From the NCBI GenBank assembly GCA_037953625.1, contig CM075655.1, positions 10,248,001 to 10,312,000 on the forward strand: DNA of 64,000 nt, read 5' to 3'. The notes beneath the pieces are model-generated. The model did no database searches. It was not told the origin of the DNA and saw only the letters and a program-made list of their open reading frames with translations. Source of the stretch: Crotalaria pallida (lineage: Eukaryota; Streptophyta; Magnoliopsida; Fabales; Fabaceae). The position numbers were made by a program, and so were the translations under genes. Positions 1-10,150 of this stretch are shown one piece after another (position 1 is the stretch's first letter; every line of letters begins with the position of its first letter).

Positions 1-100
1 GAACTTGATCAACACATGATAGCTTGTTCAAAACACTTTTTCATTATCAAAACATTCATCATGGAACTTACAATAAATAGGACTCATATCATAGTGTAAA
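1..100. repeat. Fragment of the TTAATCGATTAA-type repeat (right end)
   Basis: The first ~90 bases match 4341-4430 closely (shared blocks such as GAACTTGATCAACA, AGCTTGTTCAAAAC and TATCAAAACATTC), so this is the right-hand end of a second copy of the element described at 2690-4560. The rest of that copy lies outside the window. No coding sequence is visible. Confidence 0.6.
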
Positions 101-169
101 TTTTGCCTCAAAAAATGAATGCAATTTCTCCCTTCTTCTCCCTTATTGTCTGTAAGGTTAACCAAGTAA

Positions 170-837
170 AAGGTCTAAGAAAACTGACCAAAGGGCAACA
201 TCTAGGGATCAGGCCGACTCTATGCCGCCTTAATCCCCCTACCCGGCCATAACGAGCAGGTGCCCAGAAGGACAACCAAAGGCATCCTGACTAGTCAACA
301 AAACCGACCACATCGAGCTGACACTCATCCGATCGTCAGCCGACCGTGCATCTTGAGCCTTCCTCTTGGATGGACCCTCGATTGGCCATGGAGATAGGAA
401 TGATCTCTCGGACCTCGGCCCATCAGGCAGGCCACGTGTCATCCATCCAGCATCTCGCATACGGCCTAGACATGAGAAAGGTACATGCTGAGCTGTCCAC
501 GTTCTAGAAGAATATCAGATATTTTGCAAATATTTTCAACAGAGCTTGACGTCAGCATGGAAGCCCTAAAAGGCCTCCAATCCAGGCCCATATCCGTACA
601 CCCCTATATAAGGCATAGTACTACTGCCTAGGGGTCAGGTAAGTTCTCTCATCCCTAAGTTGACACACACTCTGTTGACAAGGGAGACCCTGGGTATCCC
701 AACCGGATATTCAGATATTTCCATATACGTCCTACATTAATTTCTTGAGATCCCAAAGGCCATTAAGCGCTGGTCTAAGGGTCATAAAGATCAAGGACAT
801 TTCCATATTTAGAGACACTACACTCTCATTCTCATTA
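170..837 (+). mobile_element. LTR-like remnant of a gypsy-type retrotransposon
   Basis: This GC-richer block looks like a plant LTR: a promoter-like part with a TATA box at 605-611, followed by a transcribed-leader-like part (CTCTCATCCC, TTGACACACACTCTGTTGAC). Neither terminal TG nor CA is defined and no partner LTR, primer site or polypurine tract was found, so it is called a remnant. The Mutator-type MITE at 847-1124 sits at its right edge. The assignment to gypsy is by general appearance only. Confidence 0.4.
605..611 (+). promoter_or_regulatory. TATA box of the LTR remnant
   Basis: TATATAA in the context CACCCCTATATAAGGC, followed about 30 bases later by a plausible transcript start region (CCTAGGGGTCAGG). 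It indicates plus-strand orientation of this LTR. Confidence 0.45.
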
Positions 838-1133
838 ATTTCATAATGAGTAATATGTCAGATTAGTCCCTGACTTTGTAAGCGTTGGTCAAGTTAGTCC
901 CTGACTTTATCGAAATAGCAATTTAGTCCCTGAGATAGGAGAATGTCAATCAAGTTACTCTCTGCCGTCACCATCGCAGGGATGTATTTGCTTTAAAATG
1001 GGATAAAGATAGAGACGCATGTGAATTAAAATGAAATCTCAGGGACTAAATTGCTATTTCGATAAAGTCAGGGACTAACTTGACCAACGCTTACAAAGTC
1101 AGGGACTAATCTGACATATTACTCATTTCATAA
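838..1133. mobile_element. Mutator-type MITE with 9-bp target duplication
   Basis: The element runs 847-1124 (278 bp). Long terminal inverted repeats of about 88 bp occupy 848-935 and 1037-1124; both arms contain the GTCAGGGACTAA block. It is flanked by the perfect 9-bp direct repeat ATTTCATAA at 838-846 and 1125-1133, the target-duplication length typical of Mutator-like elements. It has no coding capacity and was presumably moved by an autonomous MULE elsewhere. Confidence 0.85.
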
Positions 1134-1210
1134 CATGCCTTTAACATTGTTTTTTTAAGTATACCTTTAATATTGTTAATAGCAAATGCTTAACTATTAT
1201 TCTTCTCCTT

Positions 1211-1212
<2 letters not shown>

Positions 1213-1242
<30 letters not shown>
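1213..1242. repeat. (AT)n microsatellite
   Basis: About 15 uninterrupted AT units. The flanks 1134-1212 are AT-rich with nothing recognisable. Confidence 0.95.
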
Positions 1243-1246
<4 letters not shown>

Positions 1247-1333
1247 TATTGATCCTGAAGTATAATCATGCTAGTTCCCATTTTATCATATTCATTGATT
1301 GAAATAGTTTATGAAGAACTGTTACAGGTAAAA

Positions 1334-1545
1334 AGGCTTAAATACCAAAATGATCGTTGTAAATATCTTTTAAAATTGGTCCTTGAAAAATGGTTTTGGT
1401 CCTTGCATTTACAAAACGTTTTGGTTTTGGTCTTCATAATTATTTTGGTACTTTGTTTTGGTCCCTTTTTTCTTAAATTTGATAAGTTTGGGTCCTCTAC
1501 GGTCATGCCTTTTGAATTGGTTCTCTTATGTATTGGAATTTGTCT
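1334..1545. mobile_element. Truncated MITE of the GGTTTTGGTCC family
   Basis: The sequence resembles one arm of the intact Mutator-type MITE at 11209-11657: it begins AGGCTTAAATA and repeats the GGTTTTGGTCC theme, including ACAAAACGTTTTGGTTTTGG. The second arm is absent; instead a HIPP-like coding fragment begins, so the MITE is truncated or joined to foreign sequence. An accidental open frame across it (1268-1831) is not considered a gene. Confidence 0.55.
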
Positions 1546-1556
1546 TTATACCCATC

Positions 1557-1747
1557 TATTGTTGAAGCTGTTGCAATTGCTGAAGCTGTTGAAGATTCGA
1601 ACCTTGTTGACCACCAACACCACCCTTGGGCTGGTTATTTCTACTTTTGCACTTTTGATTCAGACCTTTGTTGTAACTCTCACCTTCACCATTGACAATT
1701 TGCATGTTCTTCATTTGATTCGCAAGTTGGTTTGGGATGTTGTTTGT
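1557..1747 (-). pseudogene. Fragment of a heavy-metal-associated isoprenylated plant protein (HIPP)
   Basis: On the minus strand an open stretch of about 60 codons starts NNIPNQLANQMKNMQ, continues through a lysine/asparagine/glycine-rich segment with NNQPKGGVGGQQG, and ends in LQQLQQLQQLQQ before a stop. This is the composition of the glycine/asparagine/glutamine-rich linker of HIPP proteins, downstream of the N-terminal HMA domain. No HMA metal-binding motif (M/L-x-C-x-x-C) and no C-terminal CaaX box is present, so only a linker fragment remains. It abuts a truncated MITE on one side and a TGTGACGACCC LTR-like start on the other, which suggests it reached here with repeat rearrangement. Confidence 0.5.
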
Positions 1748-2640
1748 GACGACCCAAATTTATTTCCCTTTTCTTTAATTCTTTTGTACAAATTCGAATT
1801 AATTTTTTGCCTTTTTGAAAAAAAAACTTAAGTATCACTTAATCAACACATCACAACATTATCCACATAGAGATGAAAACTAATTTACATTATATACATT
1901 ATCATCAAAAAGATTTCCAGAACATATATCACATCAGTAGCAACAAAGAGTGTAGCTTTCAGTTTGTTCATTAGTCTGTACCCTAGGTCACTTGACAAAT
2001 TTTACATTATCTCACATCAAAAAATATAAGACCCAGAGCACATAGTTAGAACTCCAAAACATCAGCATCTATATAAACATAGGACTTCCTACCACATAGT
2101 CACATATCACCCCTTATGGTCAGGAAAAAGACGGATGATAAGGACTACGGGAACGCAAGTCCTCAGGGAACGCATATGAGGGAGAGGGTTCAGACGGCGG
2201 ATCGTGATCTCCACCATCCCCTCTAAGATTAGATTGGTACCCCTCCTATGCCATTCCCCATCGGGAATGAACTTCATCTCTATGAAGATCGGGTTCTGAG
2301 CCATTACTTGACAAACAAAGGGCAGGGGAGTAAGTCATAGCCGAAACACATCATCAAATAATAATCTATCAGTACTAGAAATAACAAACACAAGTAATCA
2401 AGTAATCTGAGAATAATGCATACATAATTGCACACCCAATTTATCAATACAATACTCTTGTAATTAAGTGGCATGATGCATGCTAATCTCATATCAATCA
2501 TATCCCGGGGCATCACAGTTTGGAGGGAAATGGGTCCTCGTGAGCTTTCTCTGCTCGACCTCTCACGACTTACAGGCTTCCTCCGCCCTGCGTAAGACTT
2601 ACAGGCTTCCTCCGCCCAGCGCAACTTGTGACAATCCGAC
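1745..2640 (-). repeat. Repeat R1 carrying a small conserved ORF; possible LTR piece
   Basis: It starts TGTGACGACCCAAAT, a common plant LTR start, and a CTTGTGACA lies at 2625-2633, but no matching 5-bp duplication flanks these points. The stretch is a diverged relative of 4560-5260: both carry a minus-strand frame starting MA-x-N and a similar upstream block (GCTATGACT followed by CACTCC- or TACTCC-type sequence). Outside that frame I see nothing coding. Confidence 0.4.
2107..2304 (-). CDS. Unrecognised small ORF, copy 1 (65 codons)
   Basis: This minus-strand frame starts with MAQNPIFIEM and contains PDGEW, then EGMVEIT and NPLPHMRSLRT. The same spaced pattern (MA-x-N, EM, P-x-GEW, EG-x-VEIT-x-R, NP, MR-x-x-RT, P) occurs in the 162-codon frame at 4707-5195, with about one third of positions identical by eye. 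Conservation of residues between diverged copies suggests it was once translated. I do not recognise the family. It ends before the proline-rich and acidic tail of the other copy, so it is probably truncated. Confidence 0.35.
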   Translation of the reverse strand: MAQNPIFIEMKFIPDGEWHRRGTNLILEGMVEITIRRLNPLPHMRSLRTCVPVVLIIRLFPDHKG

Positions 2641-2762
2641 TTTCTATTCTTAATAAAATACTTAATTTCGAAAATACGACCATTTTTTTTCGCAAGTCAA
2701 ATCTGTGAAAAACTACAATCAGTGGTAGAAATTACTAGGAGACACTAGGAGAACACCTAGAA

Positions 2763-2775
2763 GGGGGGGGGGGGG
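2763..2775. repeat. Homopolymer G13
   Basis: Thirteen consecutive G in the context CCTAGAA(G13)TTGAATAAG; a possible plus-strand polypurine tract. Confidence 0.7.
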
Positions 2776-2847
2776 TTGAATAAGTGTTAGAGAAAAGAAA
2801 CGAATCGAAACAATTAAAAGGAATGATTTTTACAAAAATATCAGCTC

Positions 2848-2975
2848 TTAATCGATTAAGCAAAACTGTTAATCGATTAAAACATCAAGTTAATCGATTA
2901 ATCAAACAGGTTAATCGATTAATGCCGAAAGCTTGATTTTGGTTAATCGATTAACGCATCCAGTTAATCGATTAA
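2848..2975. repeat. Palindrome array 1: six TTAATCGATTAA at ~21-bp phase
   Basis: Perfect 12-bp palindromes start at 2848, 2869, 2890, 2911, 2943 and 2964. The spacings are 21, 21, 21, 32 and 21 bp, that is two or three helical turns. Intervening bases differ, so this is not an ordinary tandem duplication. Degenerate relatives (ATTGATTA) continue to about 3090. Confidence 0.9.
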
Positions 2976-3936
2976 TCACTGTTAAAACTGAAAAAATCAT
3001 TTTTCAATCAAATATGAAAATCAATCAATTAACACATATGATCAGAGATAAAGCGGAATTGATTAACACCAATATTCTTATTGATTACCTAGGTTATGCA
3101 AATGATTTTCCCCAAATCAATTTGCACAATTAAGATTCAATTCAATAAATTTTGAAAATCAATCTTTTCTAGGTTTTCAACCAAGAACAATATTGAAATG
3201 ACTTGAATGTAAAGAGTTAAGAGTTTAGAGATACGACACAGTGATTTATCCTGGTTCACTTTCATCCACTTGAAAGCTACATCCAGTCCCTCTTCAACCA
3301 AGAGAGATTCTTCACTATGAGGAATTAGAGTTCTCAAATTACAAGTAAATGCCTCTCAAGACTCCCTTCTTGATAGCCTACAAGAGATACTCCACACCCT
3401 TGCCTTGTAACCCTATTGAATCTAATCTAACCTCTTCTCTTGCTTGTCGATATCCCCACAACAAGTCTTCCACTTTGCTTTGAGATGCTTCAAAGACTTC
3501 CAAATGCTTGATGATACCTCACACCAAGGCTTCCAATTGCTTGTTAACACAACAAGACTTCCAAGATAACTTTGCTTGATGAACAACCACCAAGTCTTCC
3601 TTTGTTGTAGATAGCTTGCCTTCTTTGCAATGATTACAACCAAATTAAAAACAATAACAATCCTATGAATCTCTTTCAAGAACTATGAAAATATCAACAT
3701 GAGTGATTCAAAGACTTTTGATCAGAGAATGTAAAAATGAGAACTTTGATCTTGAGAAAGTGAGAGAGAATAGTGTGGCTTGATCTTTATAAAATTGATG
3801 TAAAAATGAAGTTCTAATGTGTTCTCATGATTCACAAAGGTTAGGAAAATGTTTATATAGAATACCCAAAAGATAGGAAACAATAGAAATTGATTTTGCC
3901 TTGAAAAACTTATTTTAAAAACTGATTCTGCACGTG

Positions 3937-4072
3937 TTAATCGATTAACACAATGCCTTAATCGATTAAGCACTGTTACAGTTGTGTTAATCGATTAGCC
4001 ATTCTCATTAATTGATTAGCCACTGATAAAAATAACTTGTTAATCGATTAACCAAAACATTTAATCGATTAA
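3937..4072. repeat. Palindrome array 2: TTAATCGATTAA-type motifs at ~21-bp phase
   Basis: Motifs start at 3937, 3958, 3987 (last base changed), 4008 (TTAATTGATTAG, CpG lost), 4040 and 4061. The spacings are 21, 29, 21, 32 and 21 bp. Four are perfect. It lies near the right end of the same element as array 1. Confidence 0.9.
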
Positions 4073-4559
4073 CCACTGCTAAAATCAATTAAAAAACTTG
4101 TTTTCTCAAAATTAAACCTTTCCTTTCAAACCTTTAAGCCACCTATTGATTTTAGGTTAAGTGAAAACTCAAATTATGATATAATCATGCACTTGATAGA
4201 GATTCACTACCCTCTAATGACTCTACCCAAACTCATTAAAAATAAAAGACTTAAGCTTGAGAGGCTAAAGATATTACAATAAAACACAAACTAAGTCTTC
4301 ATGAGCTTGCTCTCTCTTCATCATTTGTTGAGTGTTGTTTGCTTGTTGAGCTTGAACTTGATCAACATAATTGTAGCTTGTTCAAAACCTTTTGTCATTT
4401 ATCAAAACATTCTCAATGGATCTTACAAAATCACCATCATTTCAAATTGTGCGGAAACAACTACAATCATCATGAAGGGTAACATTGAACTTTCAACTTC
4501 ATTTCATTGGTCAAAAGAGTACCTCGTACATTACATAAAGTTAAACACTTAACTTAGAA

Positions 4560-5260
4560 ACTCTAGGCCATTACAATATGTTACATATATTACAACAAAA
4601 TCTATAACAACCTAGAGCACCTGGTTCGAAACTCAAAACGTAAATAGCATAAGTAAGAGAAACCTGATGAGTAGCATTATCCACATTCCATCATCACGAA
4701 CTCAACTCAGTCGTCAGTTCCCCACTGACTTCCAGTTGAGTTTTCCATGAATTCATCATCCGCCACCAGATCGGCATCCTCCATCGGATCCTCATCCTCT
4801 ATTGGTTCCTCCTCCTCCTCCTCCTCTTCCTCATGTGCCGGATCAGATGGCACATAAACCGGAGTCCGAGATCGGGCTCTAGTGGAAGGACGAGAGGGAG
4901 CAGGAACCTCTAAAACAATTCTCTCTTCAGATGGCGATGGACTTGGTGGAAGGGTGCGTCTCGGAAAACGTCTTGGTGGTGGTGGTGGTGTTCCATGGCG
5001 AAACACAAAATTTGGTGGAATGTGCATAATGTACATCATTGGGATCCTCGTACGACGCGGACGCATCCGGGACCATGGATTTGGGTGACGGAAAGTGATT
5101 TCCACGTCCCCTTCGTACGTGGCCCGGTGCTCCTCAAAATTCCACTCCCCATTAGGGAGCGGCCTCATCTCCACGCATATCATATTTCTTGCCATGACCT
5201 ACAACAAGGGATTAGGAGTGAGTCATAGCTAAATACAATAACAAATGAGCATAACAGAGG
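4560..5260 (-). repeat. Repeat R2, diverged second copy of R1
   Basis: Aligned by eye to 1745-2640 through the shared minus-strand frame, the GAGCAC block near its left end and the GAGT(G/A)AGTCATAGC block upstream of the start codon. It is in the same orientation as R1, so the two could be direct repeats flanking the palindrome-array element, but the ends are not defined. Confidence 0.4.
4707..5195 (-). CDS. Unrecognised ORF, copy 2 (162 codons), proline-rich and acidic tail
   Basis: The frame starts MARNMICVEMRPLPNGEW. The first ~65 residues carry the pattern shared with 2107-2304: P-x-GEW, EGDVEIT, NPWSRMRPRRT. A proline- and arginine-rich stretch follows (TPPPPPRRFPRRTLPPSPSP, near residues 70-90), then VPAPSRPSTRARSRTP, a run of nine glutamates near residue 130, and an acidic end. 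No transmembrane segment, zinc knuckle or catalytic motif is visible. Upstream on the minus strand is TTGTTGTAG followed by GTC and the ATG, which would also fit a splice acceptor, so an upstream exon is possible. It lies in repeat sequence, so it may be an accessory frame of a retroelement. Function unknown. Confidence 0.4.
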   Translation of the reverse strand: MARNMICVEMRPLPNGEWNFEEHRATYEGDVEITFRHPNPWSRMRPRRTRIPMMYIMHIPPNFVFRHGTPPPPPRRFPRRTLPPSPSPSEERIVLEVPAPSRPSTRARSRTPVYVPSDPAHEEEEEEEEEPIEDEDPMEDADLVADDEFMENSTGSQWGTDD

Positions 5261-7165
5261 CTAAAAATAACAAGCATATATAATCAGATAGCATTAAGAG
5301 TGCAAGAATATAGACATGCTCAAACTTATTTAACTCATATTTGATTTCTTGAGTGATATGATGCATGCCTACTTCTCATTCATGCTTCACAGTTCGGCAT
5401 CCTTTCGGGTATCCATTTCAAACCTATGTTTTCATCGAACTGGAGCGTATCCATTTCCCATGCATCACGATTGATTGGGAACTAGCCTTCATAGCATTCT
5501 CATGCTACGGTATCCAAATCATCATAGCACCTTCAGGGCCATGGTATCCAAATTCTATCCTATGCTAGATTTCCACAATCGAAATCGGAGCAACTCCATG
5601 CATGATAATGCCACATCAGAGTTCCATTTCTTTTCTTTCATTATTCTCATCAGCATCTCATTTCATTAACTTTCATTTAGTTTTTCTCTTAGCTGGTGCC
5701 TGTGCTTTCCGAAAAAGACCATCAGAGGCATAGCCATTTTCTGATGGGTTTACTTGTTTTCAATTTTCTGTTTCATTGTAGGATCAGGTTATTAATTATG
5801 AAAATATGTTTTCCAATAAATCAAAAACTCCAGAAACAATAAAAGCTAGATCTCTCATGGCAATTATGTTTCTTACCCCTTAATCCCTTAAGTGAGTTCT
5901 AATTTATAAGAGTTATAAAATTACCCAAAAGTATTCCTACGAATTGAATAATTATATTGTTTGGTTGAAAGGCCGTCTAATCTTAATCCTAATTTTCCAA
6001 TTAAGGTTCAGATTACCAAAGCAAAACATAAAGTAGCTAATTCTATGAATTGTAATTAAAACACAATCAAGCAATTGATTTGAAAGGAAAAACATTAATT
6101 CATAAATAAACAGCCAAATTAAGATCCATGCAAATCCACCCTATTCCTAACAAGAGGTTCAGTTATACATATTGGAAGAAGAAATACAAGGAATGGGAAA
6201 AACTAATAATCATAGACAATAATCAAATTACCCCCAAGAGATCTTCAATCTTCCAATCTTCAATCCTTGTGCCTTGCCTCCTTGCTCTCAATTGCAGAAT
6301 AGCCTCTCTTCTCTAATCCTAATTCTATTCTAATCTCTTATTTGGCTCCGAAAAGTCTACCTAACCTAATGGAAAAACCTATATTTAAAGTCTAAAACTA
6401 ATCCCAATTGATAGGAAGCAAAACTTATCAGAAATCAGCCCAATTGGGCTTCTGCGTCGCTCGCGCGCCTGGGTGCCCAAGACCACACGCCTGGGCGCAC
6501 AAATCTGATTCTGCGTTGATCAATGGGGGCTACGCGCCTAGGCGTGCCAGCCTGCTCCGACTCTGTTTCGCTTCGTTCTTGTGCCATTTTCAAGATCCTT
6601 TCATACTCTTTTCAGCTCCATAATTATTTTCTTCAATTAAGCTCCGAAAGTACTGAAACACACACAAACGGATCAAAACATTCAAAGGATTCTAAATTAC
6701 CTAACTTCCTAAAAACTATACAAAAAGTCCTAAATTTACGAGAGAAACAAGCCAAATTCATAGTAAAAGGGAGTCTAAATCATGCTCAAAACATCATATA
6801 TTGGACCCAAATCAATATATGGTTGTGGAGACTTTGGAAGCAAACACATAATCAATAACATACGAGAAAAGAAAAGTGTGCCTGAATGAGTAAAGGACTC
6901 TGATCAAACAACGGCTCGGGCTTGGAGAAAGATAGAGAGAGACAGAGGTTTTCAAAATTGGTGAACAGTAGTTAAAATCTTTAAAACATGTGTATTTGTG
7001 GGTGAAAGAGATAGAAAGAGGAAGAGGCTATTAAGCAATAAAGAAAGGAAACAAACACCAGAGACAAACGAGAATGGTGCTACTACTCTTGTATGAAGAC
7101 ATGGTTATTATTTTTATGTGGTGTATTTTTTGCATATCTACATAGACTTTTTATATTGCTATAAA
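5261..7165. repeat. Degenerate repeat-derived noncoding DNA with GCGCCTGGGCGC motifs
   Basis: No coding sequence is convincing. At 6455-6550 the AT-rich sequence is broken by CGCGCGCCTGGG, ACGCCTGGGCGCAC and ACGCGCCTAGGCGTG, near-palindromic CpG-rich motifs like the GCGCGCCTGGGCGCGC motif inside the B-element LTR (28565-28583). That similarity suggests this is old LTR material of a related family. From 6860 to 7165 I see only low-complexity purine-rich sequence. Confidence 0.35.
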
Positions 7166-7640
7166 GCAAGCCTCACAATGCCCCACCACTTTAACCATGG
7201 TTAGGTGGAGTGTCAAGCTTGGCTCAGAAACCATCTTTTAACTCATTTCTATCATCTTTGGTTAAGCTTCGCCAGAAAATGATTATGACAGCACTTCTTT
7301 TAAGCTTTCAACAACATTTCAGCAGTGCTGCCAATTTGCGTGCAGTTAAAACATGCCTAGAGAAAGACAGCGTTTTAGAAGTGCTGTTGAATGTCATTTT
7401 GAAGGCTAATATTGACAGCACTTCCTTGATGAAGCGCTATTGCATGTCATTCTGAAGGCAAATATTTAATAGCACTCCCTTGATGAAGAGTTGTCTAGTA
7501 GTTATTTAGCTACTATTTTCAATGATCTGACCACGGTTTTAACCGTCCCTAACAATAGAATGATTTTTATTTTTTAAAAAAATTTAGCCACAGATACAGC
7601 TGTGGCGAAATTAACATTGGAATTTTCTAAAAATTGTCAT
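7166..7640. mobile_element. Possible decayed CACTA-type transposon terminal region
   Basis: It contains several imperfect inverted motifs: CCACCACTTTAACCATGGTTAGGTGG (split near its middle) at about 7180-7206, CACGGTTTTAACCGTCC near 7532 and GCCACAGATACAGCTGTGGC near 7590. It also has internal direct repeats (CAGCACTTCCTTGATGAAG and AGCACTCCCTTGATGAAG). Clustered inverted motifs built on GGTTTTAACCGT are typical of subterminal regions of plant CACTA elements. The terminal CACTA and a 3-bp duplication were not found. Confidence 0.3.
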
Positions 7641-9889
7641 TATTTGTCATTTTCCTGTATCCAATGTAGTTCCCTCAAGTCCTCAACCATGTGCACTAAC
7701 AAAGATAAGCAATATAAAATAACTTCTATTAAAATTATTACAACATTAAAAGAATTAAGATAAGGATCTAAATACAAATAAAATCAGCAACAATTTTAGA
7801 CAAGCAAATGATACTAATGCATAAAAAGCTAGCTAGAATACTAAATTTTATCACAAATAAAAAGAGACTATAAAGCCATTCACGCGTCTCGAGAATGTCT
7901 CATTTGAAAGCATGCACCGATGACCTCATCCTCTACATTCAGAAGCATCTTGACAAGTTCCATAATTTGTGTAGCTAAAAGAAGCAAATTCAAGGACAAA
8001 ATTAAAAATCTAACTTCAACAAGGGAACAAATGACATTCAGAATAATATCAACTTGAAAGTGAAAGCCAATACAAACATAACTTCGCATTGTAGGAAGAA
8101 TCAATAAAACATTAACACCTTCAATGTTAAAATATAAGTCAACATATGCCTATGAGTACATTACATTGAACAAAGAATAATACACTCATTGCAAAAAACA
8201 ATAGCATGCAGCTAGTGACAACACCAACCAACATTCAAAATACCTTGTTATGCATTTATATCCCCACCCTACATCATTGTGTTTACATATACTTATTCTC
8301 ATCTGTTCACTAACTCACATACATTAGGCCATTACATGGCCAAAAACCATAAAATAGCATAAGAACCAGAAGAGAAAAAAAAAAGTGTGCAGCAGTTCAG
8401 TAATAGTGAAAAAACCAGAAAAAACATAATTGTGCAGTTCAACAGGATCCTTCGAGTATTTAGTGAGACTAAGTGATTAGGTTTTACCATGTATTCAATA
8501 GCAAGCTACAACTACAAACAGTAGGGAAAACACAACTTTATAAAAAAAACACTCATTAGATATGTTCAATTATCTAAGCCAAATCAATATAATACCCAAG
8601 CTTACCTTGTTCAAGAAGTAATTAATATAGTTATATGGCACTGCCACAAACTAAAACAACAAATAAAGCTTCCGCAAGAATAAATAGTCAAATAAAACAT
8701 CACTAGTTTCAAAGAATAGAAATAACAGGACCATTTATGTCTACACATGAAAGATAGTTAAGTATATCTTTTGTTAGAGCCAAATAAGATCATCATCCAC
8801 ATGTTTTCTTCTACATACAAGAAAATAATAGGACAAGGGGAAAAACAAGGGCTGACATTGGAAAAAGGAGTAATTCAAGGAGGCTGTCTAACCAAAGATT
8901 TCTCACAATGAACTTGGAAACTCATAATCAAGACACATAAGGTTTTCAACCCCTCCATTAAATGCTTATTCACCTTATATAATAAGTAGAATCCACTATG
9001 CCTTTATACCTTTATACATCTTCAAACTCTGCCAACTGGTTCTGTCATCAAATATATACACAAACATGTGTTGTTTACATTTTTATCTTCTGTGCATGAT
9101 TTTAAAAGAATATAGAAAGTGAAAGCAACTATAGAAAGTGAAAACACATATCTGATAGAAGGGCTCCTACAAGCAACCAGATCATAGAATCCTAAAACAA
9201 ATATACTACTCCTCATACTCCAATAAAAATCACCAAGTGTATTTCCTATACCAAGCATGAAGCATCATGACAGAACTCAGCCAACAATCTAGAACCCTTG
9301 TAAGGTCCTTCATATTACACCACGACATAAAACTAATGCAATTATGTAGACCAAGGATAGAAACAAGGATACAATTTCACACAAATGGCCAAATAATCAT
9401 TCACTTTCTTCAATTCACTTAGAGATAAGAATGCAACAAAACCAAATGGCTTGTGGAAAAAGGAGAAAAACAAAAAAGAAAGCTAGCATAGTCCTATTAT
9501 ACATGAAGAGCATAGTCTATAGTCTCAGGCACTTAGTTTCTTAAGCATGTTTTCTGATCCTTTGATCTTTTCAATTTTCATGCAGTGTTCCTAATACATC
9601 AAGCAGATAGTCAAGATAGACAAAACAAGTGCAGGCAAAGAAAAGAACAACAGACTTGACAAACAGCAAAAAAGGATTAGTATCAAGTTTGTGACAGCAT
9701 TGAAAAACTAATCACGAAGGTTTTTAATTAATTAAAAAACTGAAAGGTGCATTGCGAGTAGACTTGAAATTCAAAGTTCAAACCCTTACTTAACAAAGCT
9801 CCTTCAAATTTAAAAAAAAAACCATAACCATAAAGGTTTAGAAAGAAGAGCTAAATAAATTGGAGATACAATAGTGAACTGATTAGTAC
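7641..9889 (-). other. Low-copy-looking AT-rich tract without an identifiable gene
   Basis: No repeat signature and no gene I can identify. One minus-strand stretch ending at about 8605 reads FVAVPYNYINYFLNK and is followed by GTAAGC, a splice-donor consensus, so it may be another captured exon, but I cannot name it. A frame at 7880-8104 is not recognisable. The tract adjoins the kinase and ClpX fragments and probably belongs to the same unit. Confidence 0.3.
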
Positions 9890-10081
9890 CTGAAACAAGG
9901 AATATTTGCAATGATCACCAGATAGTGGCTGTGAGGACATGATAATGTGATGATCCATGAGTTCATAGGCCAAGTAGACATCCTTAAAACTTTTTCTCTG
10001 GATTGGCATCATAACATCCTTCAAAGCGATCACGTTCTCTAGATTAGCATAGTTAGCATGGTTATGTTGTAATTTCATATA
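9890..10081 (-). pseudogene. Exon fragment of a plant MAP kinase (group C-like)
   Basis: The minus strand encodes ENVIALKDVMMPIQRKSF, then FKDVYLAYELMDHHIIMSS, QPLSGDHCKYSLFQ. This is the segment following the alpha-C helix in plant MAP kinases; ALKDVM-x-P and the YELMD...QPLS-x-DHC-x-Y-x-LFQ pattern fit group C (MPK1/2/7/14) best. The exon is bounded by an AG acceptor at 10083-10082 and a GT donor at 9889-9888. Family residues are disturbed (the usual MDTDLH reads MDHHII, and an insertion sits ahead of ENVIAL), no neighbouring MAPK exons were found (no HRDLKP, TEY or TDY loop), so this is a fragment, not a gene. Confidence 0.75.
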
Positions 10082-10150
10082 CTAATATGACAAGAGCAAG
10101 CCACGTTGGAAAAAGGGAGAAAAAAAAATAGCTTGAAATGAATGTCATAC

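Larger units (their letters stand above)
2690..4560. mobile_element. Repeat element with two arrays of TTAATCGATTAA
   Basis: A noncoding repeat of uncertain ends. It contains a run of 13 G at 2763-2775 after AGGAGAACACCTAGAA, then a palindrome array at 2848-2975, a middle part without long frames, a second array at 3937-4072, and a right end that recurs at 1-90. The G run could be a polypurine tract, in which case an LTR would start near 2776, but no TG...CA pair or target duplication was defined. Short open frames here simply read through the palindromes (for example VNRLTHPVNRLI) and are not genes. Confidence 0.5.

Noticed and set aside
7880..8104. Open frame that might be an exon of a HEAT-repeat transport protein
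   Set aside because: No diagnostic motif was found; the resemblance was too weak to name.
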